In this document: positions 38,090-47,507 of the stretch, piece by piece
Numbering within the stretch: the stretch's first letter is position 1
Layout of the letters: each line of letters starts with the position of its first letter
Source of the DNA: an uncultured Carboxylicivirga sp.
GTDB taxonomy: Bacteria; Bacteroidota; Bacteroidia; Bacteroidales; Marinilabiliaceae
Assembly: GCA_947503525.1 (NCBI GenBank)
Contig: CANNEA010000002.1
Coordinates: 1,240,001 to 1,304,000 of the forward strand
DNA length: 64,000 bases
Direction: 5' to 3'
The notes under the pieces: model-generated
Told to the model about the DNA's origin: nothing
What the model saw: only the letters and a program-made list of their open reading frames with translations
Database searches by the model: none
Made by a program: the position numbers and the translations under genes

Positions 38090-41000
38090 CTAATCTTTCT
38101 TTGATTCAAACTTTAAAATGACATCAACACCTGAATCTTTAGAACTACCACTTTGTAATCTAAAGAATAATATTCGATTTAATTCGTACTCCAAAGTTAT
38201 GGTTTCTGGAGTAATTTCATCGCCATCAGCCTCACCAAAACCACGTTGATATATCACAAATAAATCATTCGTTATATATTTACCAACAACAAAAGCCGCA
38301 CTTTGCCAATTTTCAGTGGCATTAATTTCGATCATATCCAGATTTAAACGGTTTCCAATTGTTTTATTTAATTGAGAGGAAACCATTTGAGCTACCATAT
38401 TTGTGCTAACAGAGCCGACTATCCCATTTTGACCGGCATATGAAAGTTCATCCATTGTTTTTCCAAATAACAAAATACTTACTGCATCAGACTCTGGTAT
38501 GGCAGTTCCATCAAGGGTGAAACTAATTGTTGGTTCCGAGAGTCTATCCTTAACAAATAATTCCAGTTCGCGTTTGGTTTTATCAACACTTCGGTAGGTA
38601 TACTTGGCTTTAAAATCAAGAATAGGATCAATTTCCTCACCACCCTGAAAACTAATATTGCCTTCTTCGATGTTAAGTTTTTTACCATATAGAATATAAT
38701 GGCCTCGATTGATACCAACTTCGCCAAAGAGTTCGAAAAAAGTGCCACTCTTTACGATTTCAAGATCACCCCAGATTTCGATTTTCATTTCCTCACTTTT
38801 GAGCCAGGTGTTTCGGGGTATCTCTAAATTTAACCTGCCTGATAAGGATTCTGTAAAATCGATCTTTTCCTTTTTGGCCACTGTAGAACCGTTTGTAGCC
38901 TGCGTGTTAATGAGTGATGAATCAAGGGCTGTTCTGGTAGCTTCAACCAAAATCGGCACATCTTTATAAACATCTTCCTTATCAGATTTAACAATGGCAG
39001 GGATGTAAAAATCTGAACGCAGTACAGTAATTTTCCCACCAAATTCCTGTTTGTCTTCGAGTGATTTTATAAATGTTTTGGCATCAATTAATATTTCGTA
39101 ATTTTTATGTCGGGTTAGAAAAAACTCTTCAGCATCCGCTTCAAGTGAGGAGCTTATGATTTTTCCCGTAATCATACTGGAGTCAAAGACGGCATCACCT
39201 TTAATGGCTAAATAACCCTTTTCACGTTTAACCATAAAAGTATCAATTGACACCTTATTGCTATCAAATGCCAAAGAGATGTTTGCATCCTGAACATCAA
39301 CTCCGTAATCTTCATCCTTGAACTTTCCATTGTTAATTTTCAGAGATCCATAGAATGAAGGCTTCTCAAAAGTGCCTTGTGCAATTAAATTTGCTGAAAG
39401 CTTACCCGATGCAGAAATATTCTGATAATGTCTTCCAAGAGGTTCAGCAATGTTAAGTGTGTCAATGTCAACAATGGCTTTAAAGGTTTCAGGAACAGAA
39501 TAATTAAATCCAAGCGAATCAAACATGGCTGTGAACGGAGCAGTGAAACTTAACTTAGCCTGATTCTTAAGGTTAGGAATCGTCACTTCACTTTTTATGC
39601 TCTTATTACCGTAGTTAAATTTGCCGTTTAATTCAGGAACCGGAGTTTCACCATAGTACCCCGAGGAAATGTTAAATGAAGAATTAAGAATTGGAGCAGC
39701 CGGTTGTCCGCTTAATTCAAGATTCATGGAGAATGAACCGGTCCACTCCTCAGGAATAAGTTTGAGACGATTAAGAGCATTAAGGTCAAAATTTCGAATA
39801 CTTAAGTTAAAATCTTCCGATTGAGTATTACTTATTCGGCCATCTGCTTTAATTTCAAATTCCGGTAGCTTTCTGTTCTTTATGTTCAAGTCCTTAATGG
39901 TAAGTTCTTTCTCATATAAATGAATGCTGTTTGTGGTGTCAGCAACGTAGTAATTGCCATGCGGAGTATTTATTTCAAACTTAAATATCTGAAACGTTAA
40001 GGTGTCATTTAATGCCAGAGAACTATGTAATTCGCTTGAAATACTATCCACAGAAGCTTCAATTCTTGTTTTTAAGTTTCTATCTGAGAATGATAGTTCA
40101 CTCTGAAGTGTATCGAAACGAATAGAGCCGCTTCTGATTTGAGTGGCAAATAAATTAGCATTCGTTTTAAATTGGTCCTTTTGAAGGATTGCACTAACAT
40201 CGGATTGAATAGTTTCAGATGTAATTGAAAATCCCTGAAAGTTATTAATGTAAATTACTCCGCTTGATACCAGAGAGTCCAACTGCCCTTGAACGTGCAT
40301 TGTGCCTGATGTATTTTTGAAGCTTAAATCTGGTAAATCATAGTTGCTAAGGAATTCTAAAGAGTCGATTGAAAAGTCAGTACTTGCAATGGTTGAATTA
40401 TTATCGAGATCATAATTGCCTTCCATATTTAGTTTTGCTCCGGGAAGTTTAAACTTGCTATTGTTCAGTTGAATTGTGTTGTTACTAAGGCTGGCGTATA
40501 GTTCAGCGCTGTCAATAGGAATGTTATAAGCCTCACTGTTGTATAACTTTATTAAGCCGCCGATCATCAGGCTATCTGTATTAAAACTATGTCCTTGTAA
40601 ATCAATGTTGCAATTGATGATAACTGGTTCCATCTTGGGAATAATCTCTGACAATATCAGGCTATCAAGGTTTAAATTAGCGGCATAGTATGGGTCGTCA
40701 TAAAGGTCTTTAATGCTCACGAGGCCTTTTACCTGTCCTACTTTTGAAGATACATTCAGTTTTGCTGTAATACTGTCTAGAAATTGATTGGCATCAATTT
40801 TAAGGGTGTTAAATAAATGTGATTTATATCGGGTATTTGACAAATTCGCATTTACAGAAAGTTGTTTCTTGAAATCAAACAGATGATCTCCCTTAATCTC
40901 AGCGGTTCCATTAATGATGATGTCAGTCGTATTTATTTCCCACCAGTTTTCAGGTTTAACATTACGGAATTTAACCATGGCCTCATATGGCATGGTAGTG

Positions 41001-41947
41001 CTTGTCTTTTTAGTGTAGTTCTCAAGCTCATGTACTAATGCTGAAATAGATATTTTTTCATTCCGTATTGCGAGGTCCAATTCAATTAATGAGCTATCGT
41101 TTAATGTTTTGTAATCCAAATTTATTTTGGGAGAATTGGGCAACTTAATGCTTGGAATAAATAGCTTCACTTCGTCTATATCGATTGGGTTTAATGCCAA
41201 TTTTGTCGAGCTGTTTATAATTCCGGTGTATAAGGCATTACCTTGTATTTGCGACTTCGAAGTATGGAGGCTGAGGCTGTCTAGACTTAATCTTTTCTTT
41301 TGCTTTTTAAATGTGGTGGAGATATGCTTAATATTGATGTTTGGCACACTTGAATTAAAAGATAAATGTCGTAAATCGGTTTGAAGTAAAGTGGAATCCA
41401 AATAGAAAGAGGCATCAATATTTAAGTCGCTAATGGATTCAGAGATTGACTTAACCTTTGTTTTGGCAGTAGCCGAAAGATTATTAATGTATATCTGGTC
41501 CGCATTTATGATTAATGAAAAAGGTTTGCTAATTTCTTTGCGTTTCTTTTTTCGTATTTGAAATGCCTTTCGAAGGTTCCACTTTTTATCATCATAACGT
41601 TCGAAATGTGCATTCAGGTCATTGATCCATAAAGTATCCACTTGAATTTTATTGTCCAACAGCGCTATTAAATCATATTTAAGTTCAAGGCTTGAGAAGT
41701 CAAGCAATGGTGAACTGTCGGTGGCGAGTACTGCTTTAAGATTAACCAATTTGATGGAGTTGTAGAAATTACCTTCAATGTCCTCCAACTCAATATGTAA
41801 ATTGAATGTTTTATGTGCAAAGGCGATGGCTTTATCTTTAACAATGCTTCGGAACAATCCCGTTTGAGTAAAAAGCACTATGGCAGTGAGCAGAATAATA
41901 ATTGTGCTCAAACCATATAGTGGATATTTAATGCTTTTTCTCATCAT
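38090..41947 (-). CDS. tamB: TamB-family translocation and assembly protein
   Basis: The 1285-residue product has an N-terminal membrane anchor (YPLYGLSTIIILLTAIVLF, about 8-26) and a very long beta-rich body of the AsmA-like/TamB type. The C-terminal DUF490 domain is clear, with FELFGEVGINRGHYILYGKKLNIEEGNISFQGG and ILDFKAKYTYR. TamB proteins span the periplasm as a hydrophobic groove and serve in phospholipid transport and barrel assembly together with TamA. The gene starts four bases after the TamA-like gene, as in the standard tamA-tamB pair. Length is typical of the family. Confidence 0.92.
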   Translation of the reverse strand: MMRKSIKYPLYGLSTIIILLTAIVLFTQTGLFRSIVKDKAIAFAHKTFNLHIELEDIEGNFYNSIKLVNLKAVLATDSSPLLDFSSLELKYDLIALLDNKIQVDTLWINDLNAHFERYDDKKWNLRKAFQIRKKKRKEISKPFSLIINADQIYINNLSATAKTKVKSISESISDLNIDASFYLDSTLLQTDLRHLSFNSSVPNINIKHISTTFKKQKKRLSLDSLSLHTSKSQIQGNALYTGIINSSTKLALNPIDIDEVKLFIPSIKLPNSPKINLDYKTLNDSSLIELDLAIRNEKISISALVHELENYTKKTSTTMPYEAMVKFRNVKPENWWEINTTDIIINGTAEIKGDHLFDFKKQLSVNANLSNTRYKSHLFNTLKIDANQFLDSITAKLNVSSKVGQVKGLVSIKDLYDDPYYAANLNLDSLILSEIIPKMEPVIINCNIDLQGHSFNTDSLMIGGLIKLYNSEAYNIPIDSAELYASLSNNTIQLNNSKFKLPGAKLNMEGNYDLDNNSTIASTDFSIDSLEFLSNYDLPDLSFKNTSGTMHVQGQLDSLVSSGVIYINNFQGFSITSETIQSDVSAILQKDQFKTNANLFATQIRSGSIRFDTLQSELSFSDRNLKTRIEASVDSISSELHSSLALNDTLTFQIFKFEINTPHGNYYVADTTNSIHLYEKELTIKDLNIKNRKLPEFEIKADGRISNTQSEDFNLSIRNFDLNALNRLKLIPEEWTGSFSMNLELSGQPAAPILNSSFNISSGYYGETPVPELNGKFNYGNKSIKSEVTIPNLKNQAKLSFTAPFTAMFDSLGFNYSVPETFKAIVDIDTLNIAEPLGRHYQNISASGKLSANLIAQGTFEKPSFYGSLKINNGKFKDEDYGVDVQDANISLAFDSNKVSIDTFMVKREKGYLAIKGDAVFDSSMITGKIISSSLEADAEEFFLTRHKNYEILIDAKTFIKSLEDKQEFGGKITVLRSDFYIPAIVKSDKEDVYKDVPILVEATRTALDSSLINTQATNGSTVAKKEKIDFTESLSGRLNLEIPRNTWLKSEEMKIEIWGDLEIVKSGTFFELFGEVGINRGHYILYGKKLNIEEGNISFQGGEEIDPILDFKAKYTYRSVDKTKRELELFVKDRLSEPTISFTLDGTAIPESDAVSILLFGKTMDELSYAGQNGIVGSVSTNMVAQMVSSQLNKTIGNRLNLDMIEINATENWQSAAFVVGKYITNDLFVIYQRGFGEADGDEITPETITLEYELNRILFFRLQSGSSKDSGVDVILKFESKKD

Positions 41948-41951
41948 TACT

Positions 41952-43772
41952 TTAGAATGGGTGTCCTATATTAATATGAATTTGCCATGATTTTTTCTCA
42001 TTAAATATTGGTTTTGCCACATCAATTCCAGCCGGCCCAATTGGCGTACTATAGCGTAAGCCAACTCCGGCAGAATATCCTAAATCGTTCAGATGGTAAT
42101 CGAATGATTCAGTCCAGACGTTACCGGCATCAAGAAATATGGCGAATATCAGTTTTTGAGTAAGCTTAGCTCTTACTTCTGCACTTCCTTCAAGTAAACT
42201 TTTACCTCCTAGCGGTTTACCATAGCTGTCTTTGGGCCCAAGGTCTGATCTTGACCATCCTCTTACCGAGTGGCCTCCACCAGCATAAAATCGTTCTTCA
42301 GGTGGAAGGTAACCTGAGCCATCAGTGGCTTGCGCTAATCCAATTTTACCTTTGAATGCAAACGTGAGACCATAACTAAGGCCCCAATACTTTTTAAATT
42401 CCAGTAAACTTCTATGAAAGGGCATTTCTCGGGTCATGTATAAGCCATTGGTTTTAATGTTAAAGGCTAAGGAAAAACCGCGAATTGGATCCAGTTTAGG
42501 TTCTCCGTTCAGCAAAGAAAAACCAAATGAAATACCTGATTTTGAATATAGACTTTCAGGTAAATCTTCTTCAACAAGTGCATCAACATTAGTCGTATCC
42601 TGCTGTATGTCTTCATAAAACAGTGTGACATTAGAATTAAAATTGTCAGAGAAGTTTTGAAAAAAGGTAAAGTTTAATCCTGTATTTTCTAAAGTATAAC
42701 CCGGTTCATTTTGTTTCTGTACAAAAGGGTGAATAATTAATGAGTTGATTGGAAAAAATACAGCAGGCTGAGTAAATCGTAAAAAGAAATTGTAGGGTTC
42801 AAGGGCAGAGTGTTTGGCATATAAATTAACACGACCTGTTTTGCTTATAAAACCTAATTTTTGCAGTTCCCCAAATATCCTGAATTTATCATCCCGACCA
42901 TAACCAACACCAAAACGGGTTGTCCATCTTGGAGCTTCTTTAATGTTAATCTGAATGGGCAAAGTATCTCTTCGTTCTTCGCCTATAATTGTTCTTAAAG
43001 AGCTGACCCTGAACATCCCAAGGTTGTAAATCCTTTTTTGAGTCAAATCTATGTCTTTCTTCGACCAAACATCACCAGCTTCATAAGTCAGTTGTTTACG
43101 TATTTTTTTTTCAGGAACCTTATCATGGCCGGTTACAAAAGTTTCACCAAAATGAGCCAGTTTACCTCTGTTAATGTTCCATTCAACAACAGCCTCAGAT
43201 GTGATTGTGTCCACGTTTATACTGTATGTTGAATGGGCATAAGCGTAACCAATATTGCTAAATTGTTCGTTAAGTAATTGTTGATCTTCTATACACCATT
43301 GATCACGGAAAGTATTATTAGCTCTAAGTTTAGATCTTAACCGGATTATTCGTTGTTCGGCCTTTGGTAGACTTTCTGAGATGCTTAAGACAGAATCAAC
43401 AGTATAGTTAATTGAGGCAACTTCAATTGGTTCTCCTTCGACGACATGAAAGATCAACTTTATCTTTTTATTTTTTATGATCTCTATTTCCGGTTCCAGG
43501 CATTTAAAGTTAAGGTAACCCTCTTTTTGATAAAATTGAGTTAATCGCTTGACGTCATCCAGGTATAATGACTTTGTATAATTGACCGGATCTTTTTTGA
43601 ATATCTTCTCTTTGATGTAAGAAGAAGGTTGAAGAGTAAGGTGTTCTTTTAATTTTAAATCGTTAAACGCACTATTACCTTTAAACTTAATTTTTTTCAC
43701 CTTAAAATTCTCCTGCGAATAGGACACTCTTCCGAGAATCAGAATTAGTATGATAAGTATTGATTTGTTCAA
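41952..43772 (-). CDS. tamA: TamA/BamA-family outer membrane protein
   Basis: The 606-residue product has a signal peptide (MNKSILIILILILGRVSYSQ), about three POTRA domains (from VKKIKFKGNSAFNDLKLKEHL to about residue 270) and an Omp85 barrel (about 280-606) with VRGWSRSDLGP, the L6-loop motif equivalent, and the terminal phenylalanine GHPF. Length and number of POTRAs fit TamA rather than BamA. It is the first gene of a four-gene leftward operon with tamB. A TATATTTG element on the minus strand lies just upstream. Confidence 0.9.
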   Translation of the reverse strand: MNKSILIILILILGRVSYSQENFKVKKIKFKGNSAFNDLKLKEHLTLQPSSYIKEKIFKKDPVNYTKSLYLDDVKRLTQFYQKEGYLNFKCLEPEIEIIKNKKIKLIFHVVEGEPIEVASINYTVDSVLSISESLPKAEQRIIRLRSKLRANNTFRDQWCIEDQQLLNEQFSNIGYAYAHSTYSINVDTITSEAVVEWNINRGKLAHFGETFVTGHDKVPEKKIRKQLTYEAGDVWSKKDIDLTQKRIYNLGMFRVSSLRTIIGEERRDTLPIQINIKEAPRWTTRFGVGYGRDDKFRIFGELQKLGFISKTGRVNLYAKHSALEPYNFFLRFTQPAVFFPINSLIIHPFVQKQNEPGYTLENTGLNFTFFQNFSDNFNSNVTLFYEDIQQDTTNVDALVEEDLPESLYSKSGISFGFSLLNGEPKLDPIRGFSLAFNIKTNGLYMTREMPFHRSLLEFKKYWGLSYGLTFAFKGKIGLAQATDGSGYLPPEERFYAGGGHSVRGWSRSDLGPKDSYGKPLGGKSLLEGSAEVRAKLTQKLIFAIFLDAGNVWTESFDYHLNDLGYSAGVGLRYSTPIGPAGIDVAKPIFNEKKSWQIHINIGHPF

Positions 43773-43795
43773 GGCGATGATTTAGTTAGGATAGC

Positions 43796-43803
43796 CAAAT
43801 ATA
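43796..43803 (-). promoter_or_regulatory. -7 promoter element of the tamA operon
   Basis: On the minus strand TATATTTG matches TAnnTTTG and lies 23 bases upstream of the tamA start codon. A matching -33 TTTG is not evident. Confidence 0.45.
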
Positions 43804-43859
43804 AGGAATCTCAGCTTAGTTGTGAGTCTAAGGATTAAATCTTAGAATGGTTTAAAACA

Positions 43860-43867
43860 TATTTTTG
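43860..43867 (+). promoter_or_regulatory. Candidate -7 element of the sigma-54 activator gene
   Basis: TATTTTTG matches TAnnTTTG, followed immediately by TATCTTCG, a second partial match, about 46 bases upstream of the activator start. No GG-N10-GC motif was found in this gap, so the activator seems to be made from an ordinary promoter. Confidence 0.35.
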
Positions 43868-43913
43868 TATCTTCGATAAAGCAAAACACTATTAACCATA
43901 AACTCAATTCACG

Positions 43914-46007
43914 TTGGAGGTATCCGCAACAATTCAATTTATTAACGCCTTATTGGCTGGAATTGCCATTGTATTTGGTATTTTAAGCCTGGTTTTGGCC
44001 ACATCCGGCCGACTTAAATCAACTTTCTTTTATTTTGGTTTAATTGCCATATTTGCGGGGTTTTACTATTTATTAATTGGCATGTATACTGGCGCTTATT
44101 ACATTCTTGATAGTGTTGGCAAGGATTATGGAAGCACCTTATTATTTATTGCCCTTTGCTCCTACATTGCTTCCTTTAGTTTATTTCCATTTTTTATATG
44201 TAGTTATTCCGGTTTTTGCAAACCAGTTTTAAAATGGTCGATTACCTCATTAATGGCAATAAGCGTTTTAATGTTATTGGTGTGGGGATTTAATGATGGT
44301 GTGCAATATTGGAATATTGTGGCTCATGTTTCAACTATAGGCATTATAGTATATGGTCTTCTTGCCTCAAGGTATTTAATGCTTAAGGGGCAAAAACGTT
44401 CGGGTAAAATAGTGTTTGCTTTGTTCGCACTATTTGGTCTATTGATTTTTGAGGATATTGTACATGTTCATCTAACAGAGTATTATCCCTTTGATTTACC
44501 AAATGGTATAATGCCACTGGATTATTACCTCTTGTTTTTTATTGCTTTTATGGGAAGTGAAATCTATTTGGTATTTAAACGATCGATGGATGTAGAACAT
44601 CAGCTTAATATGCACTCCAAACGTTATGCTGAAGTAATAGGCAATATTACCCTCTTAACAATTGAGGTTAATTCCAATGGTCAGCTTATTAAAGTCAATC
44701 CTTATTTTGCGGAAATAACAGGTTATAAAAGTGAAGATTTACAATGTGAGGATTGGGTTAAACTTATTGTTCCTGAGAACGAAATTGAAGAACGTAAAAA
44801 AATCTATCAATCAATAAGTCCCGAATCCAGAAACCTAAGCTATTATGGTAGCCTACTGACAAAAAGTGGGGAGTTAAAAAAAATGAGTTGGACCGTAGTT
44901 GCACGCTTCTCAGAAACAAATGAATATAAGGGTATTATTGGATTTGGTCTGGACATAACGGAAAGGGAAAATGCTTACGTTAAAATTCAGGAACTAAAAG
45001 ATAAGCTGGAATTAGAGAACCGATCTTTAAAGAGTCAGATTTCTGACTCGATATCGAACTGTTCAATTATATGTGAAAGTTCGGCAAGTGTTTATGCTTA
45101 TGAAAAAGCGATTGAAGTAGCTAAAACAGATTCCATTGTATTATTGGAAGGTGAGACAGGTGTTGGCAAAGAGGTGTTTGCAAAATTAATTCATCAGGAA
45201 AGCCTGCGAAGTGACAAAGAAATGATTACCATTAATTGCTCGGCTATTCCAAAAGATTTGATAGAGAGTGAGTTGTTTGGGCATGAAAAAGGGGCTTTTA
45301 CCGGAGCATCAAAACTACGTAAAGGAAAATTTGAATTAGCTTCTGGAGGTACCTTGTTTCTTGATGAGATAGGCGAACTTCCATTAGAAGTGCAGCCAAA
45401 ACTTTTGAGAGTCTTACAAGATGGAATGCTCGAGAGAGTTGGTGGAGAGAAAAGTATAGATACAGATGTTCGAATAATTGTTGCTACCAACCGAGTTTTA
45501 AAACAAGAGGTAAAGTTAGGTAATTTTCGTAAGGATCTGTATTATCGATTAAATGTATATCCGATTACTATACCTCCTTTGCGTAAACGTAAAGAAGATA
45601 TACCTGTTTTAACAGAGTATTTTACTAATCTATATAGTGAGAAATATAATAAGGGTATTTCTGCGATATCAGAGAATACGCATGAGTCATTTCTTAAATA
45701 TTCCTGGCCTGGAAATATTCGGGAATTGAAGAATGTTATTGAAAGAGCAGTTATTAATAACAAATCTGAAGTGCTGAAAACGTATGGCTTATTAGAAGAG
45801 GTCAAGGCAAATCAAGTTGAAGAAAAGCTTAGTGATTTAGACTCGCTGGAGGAAGTGGAACGTAAACATATTAGTGAGGTACTGGAGAGCGTTAATTGGA
45901 AAATTCATGGTGCAAATGGAGCTGCTGAAATATTGAAAATGAATCCAAGTACCCTACGTTCTCGCATGAAGAAGCTAAATATTGTAAAAGTTCCTATTCT
46001 GAATTAA
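43914..46007 (+). CDS. Membrane-anchored sigma-54-dependent transcriptional activator
   Basis: The 697-residue product has seven predicted membrane helices (to about residue 215), a PAS domain (about 240-350), a coiled-coil linker, a sigma-54 AAA+ domain (about 385-620) and a Fis-type helix-turn-helix at the C-terminus (about 650-690). Walker A is GETGVGKE (413-420), and the sigma-54-contacting loop GAFTGA is intact at 460-465. It therefore should activate sigma-54 promoters directly from the membrane. The start codon is a TTG at 43914: an in-frame stop lies 15 bases upstream and no ATG precedes the first helix. It lies 1.2 kb upstream of a gene block with a sigma-54 motif. Confidence 0.93.
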   Translation: MEVSATIQFINALLAGIAIVFGILSLVLATSGRLKSTFFYFGLIAIFAGFYYLLIGMYTGAYYILDSVGKDYGSTLLFIALCSYIASFSLFPFFICSYSGFCKPVLKWSITSLMAISVLMLLVWGFNDGVQYWNIVAHVSTIGIIVYGLLASRYLMLKGQKRSGKIVFALFALFGLLIFEDIVHVHLTEYYPFDLPNGIMPLDYYLLFFIAFMGSEIYLVFKRSMDVEHQLNMHSKRYAEVIGNITLLTIEVNSNGQLIKVNPYFAEITGYKSEDLQCEDWVKLIVPENEIEERKKIYQSISPESRNLSYYGSLLTKSGELKKMSWTVVARFSETNEYKGIIGFGLDITERENAYVKIQELKDKLELENRSLKSQISDSISNCSIICESSASVYAYEKAIEVAKTDSIVLLEGETGVGKEVFAKLIHQESLRSDKEMITINCSAIPKDLIESELFGHEKGAFTGASKLRKGKFELASGGTLFLDEIGELPLEVQPKLLRVLQDGMLERVGGEKSIDTDVRIIVATNRVLKQEVKLGNFRKDLYYRLNVYPITIPPLRKRKEDIPVLTEYFTNLYSEKYNKGISAISENTHESFLKYSWPGNIRELKNVIERAVINNKSEVLKTYGLLEEVKANQVEEKLSDLDSLEEVERKHISEVLESVNWKIHGANGAAEILKMNPSTLRSRMKKLNIVKVPILN

Positions 46008-46011
46008 CTTA

Positions 46012-46983
46012 TTAGAAACGTTTTCCGATGAAAAAACGGTACTGCTCTGTCGCTGAATCTAAAGAATAGGCTTTGTGGTTAATGCTTCGTATAAGTGAAT
46101 AAGCCGTGAATCCAGCAAAAAAGTATTTTCCTTCGTAGCCTAATTCGCCACGTAGTTGAACTTGCCCATGGAGGTGCCTTTCAAGTTCGCTTAACCCATT
46201 GTTTTCGTTAACTCTTACATGTTTATACCCACCACCCGGTGTGGCACTGATGTTAACAAAGAAATGTTTGCTAATTACCCAATTGTAGGCATAACCAATG
46301 GATAAGCCTGTGGCGAAATATCGGAAGCCATTAATTTCAAAATCTTCACCTATTTCGTTGGGTAACTCTTTTGGAAAGAAGCCGTCTGGTGATAATGCCT
46401 CGTCATAATTAACAAATAAGCCAAGGAGTAAACTACCAGCACTTTTTACTTGAATTTGTGTGCGTGCAACTGAAGCTTTGTTTGAGTAGCGTTTGTGGTT
46501 GACCACATAATTGATGATAGCACCGGTGCTAATGGTATGCATGTCCGGCAATTGGGGAGATTGGCTGTGCGGCCATTCCATAAAATCTGAGGGGTTTTTT
46601 AAGTAGTAGCCCTTGTAAATTTGAAAATGACTATCAAAACTAAGGTTTTTCATGAAGACATTAAATTGCAAATCGAAGCGCGTGGTTTTGCCATAATTTG
46701 TTTTCTGCGAATCAGTTTGAGGCAGACCAAATCCAAGGGAGACTCCTATGAACTTGTAGTTAATGCCCAGTCCCAGTGCATTGGGACTATTTGGTAATAG
46801 ATTTAAACGATCACTCTCTTTTTGTATGCTTAGTGCATTATGCTTATAACTATTATAAATGCGTAAGGTCAAGCGGTCGGTGTGGTCGATAAAGAATGTG
46901 GAATCGGTAAGGTTTATTTTCTGAGCATAGCCGGAGCTGGAGATTGCAATAAGTAAAACGATAAGAGAAAATATTTTCTTCAT
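46012..46983 (-). CDS. DUF4421-family outer membrane protein
   Basis: From ATG 46983 (MKKIFSLIVLLIAISSSGYAQ, a signal peptide) the product is 323 residues; the frame is open eight codons further. The mature part is beta-rich and the segments TDSTFFIDHTDRLTLRIYNSYK, LGLGINYKFIGVSLGFGLP and the strand-like C-terminus fit the DUF4421 family found in this phylum. Probably an outer membrane barrel; its function is unknown. It is convergent with the sigma-54 activator (4-base gap) and divergent from the sulfatase block. Confidence 0.78.
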   Translation of the reverse strand: MKKIFSLIVLLIAISSSGYAQKINLTDSTFFIDHTDRLTLRIYNSYKHNALSIQKESDRLNLLPNSPNALGLGINYKFIGVSLGFGLPQTDSQKTNYGKTTRFDLQFNVFMKNLSFDSHFQIYKGYYLKNPSDFMEWPHSQSPQLPDMHTISTGAIINYVVNHKRYSNKASVARTQIQVKSAGSLLLGLFVNYDEALSPDGFFPKELPNEIGEDFEINGFRYFATGLSIGYAYNWVISKHFFVNISATPGGGYKHVRVNENNGLSELERHLHGQVQLRGELGYEGKYFFAGFTAYSLIRSINHKAYSLDSATEQYRFFIGKRF

Positions 46984-47070
46984 TTGTTTGAGCTCAGTTA
47001 TTATCAAAAGTAACTAATATAATCCATTTCGGAAACACCTAACTTTTGGATGAGGTTGGTGTAAAAAATT

Positions 47071-47100
47071 GCGAAATATCGCGATTTAATGACATTTCGC
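47071..47100 (+). promoter_or_regulatory. Inverted repeat, candidate enhancer site for the sigma-54 activator
   Basis: GCGAAAT at 47071-47077 and ATTTCGC at 47094-47100 are perfect complements 16 bases apart, and between them lies the palindrome ATCGCGAT (47078-47085). The centre is about 110 bases upstream of the start expected from the GG-N10-GC motif, a usual distance for an enhancer-binding protein. It is also upstream of the divergent DUF4421 gene. Confidence 0.55.
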
Positions 47101-47168
47101 ATGTTTTGCACCTTGTTATTTAGATTCATTCTATCTATAACTTGCAACATAGTATTGTCTTGCATCTT

Positions 47169-47186
47169 TTGGAATATAGCTTGCTT
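47169..47186 (+). promoter_or_regulatory. Candidate sigma-54 promoter of the sulfatase block
   Basis: The 18-base motif TTGGAATATAGCTTGCTT has GG at 47171-47172 and GC at 47183-47184 with exactly ten bases between, and TTGCTT at the -12 side. The -24 side is TTGGAA rather than TTGGCA. It lies 28 bases upstream of the first gene of the block. Confidence 0.65.
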
Positions 47187-47213
47187 ATATTATAAAGTAT
47201 TAAACCCAAAGTT

Positions 47214-47480
47214 ATGCCAAAGATCGAAGTCAGTGTTACAATTGACTCCAATAAAATGGAGGAATTTGTTAATACACGGAAAACACTTATCGAACGATTA
47301 AATCGCATTGAAGGACTAAAAGTTCTTGAGTCCAATCAAATTGATAATGCCTATCAGCTCAATTTAAATTTCAATGATTCCGAATCGGTTACAGACATCA
47401 CTCACAGTAAGTGGTTTGTTTTTCTATCTGGGGCTGTAAAAGTACTGGGAGATAATGCAAAAATCGTAATAACAAGTTAG
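47214..47480 (+). CDS. Small cytoplasmic protein of unknown function
   Basis: The 88-residue product (MPKIEVSVTIDSNKMEEFVNTRKTL) has no signal peptide. The strand-helix-strand pattern and the stretch VLGDNAKIVITS suggest a ferredoxin-like fold as in small monooxygenase-like proteins, but no family is recognised. It is the first gene behind the sigma-54 motif, and the only non-exported product of the block. Confidence 0.7.
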   Translation: MPKIEVSVTIDSNKMEEFVNTRKTLIERLNRIEGLKVLESNQIDNAYQLNLNFNDSESVTDITHSKWFVFLSGAVKVLGDNAKIVITS

Positions 47481-47507
47481 TAATCATTTAAACTAATAAA
47501 TATAGCA

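Noticed and set aside
43773-43913. Sigma-54 promoter for the activator gene itself
   Set aside because: I found no GG-N10-GC spacing with TGG/TGC context in this gap, only housekeeping-type elements.
43914-43916. TTG start of the activator as an error or truncated gene
   Set aside because: An in-frame stop lies 15 bases upstream and the frame from TTG includes the full first membrane helix, so a TTG start fits without a defect.
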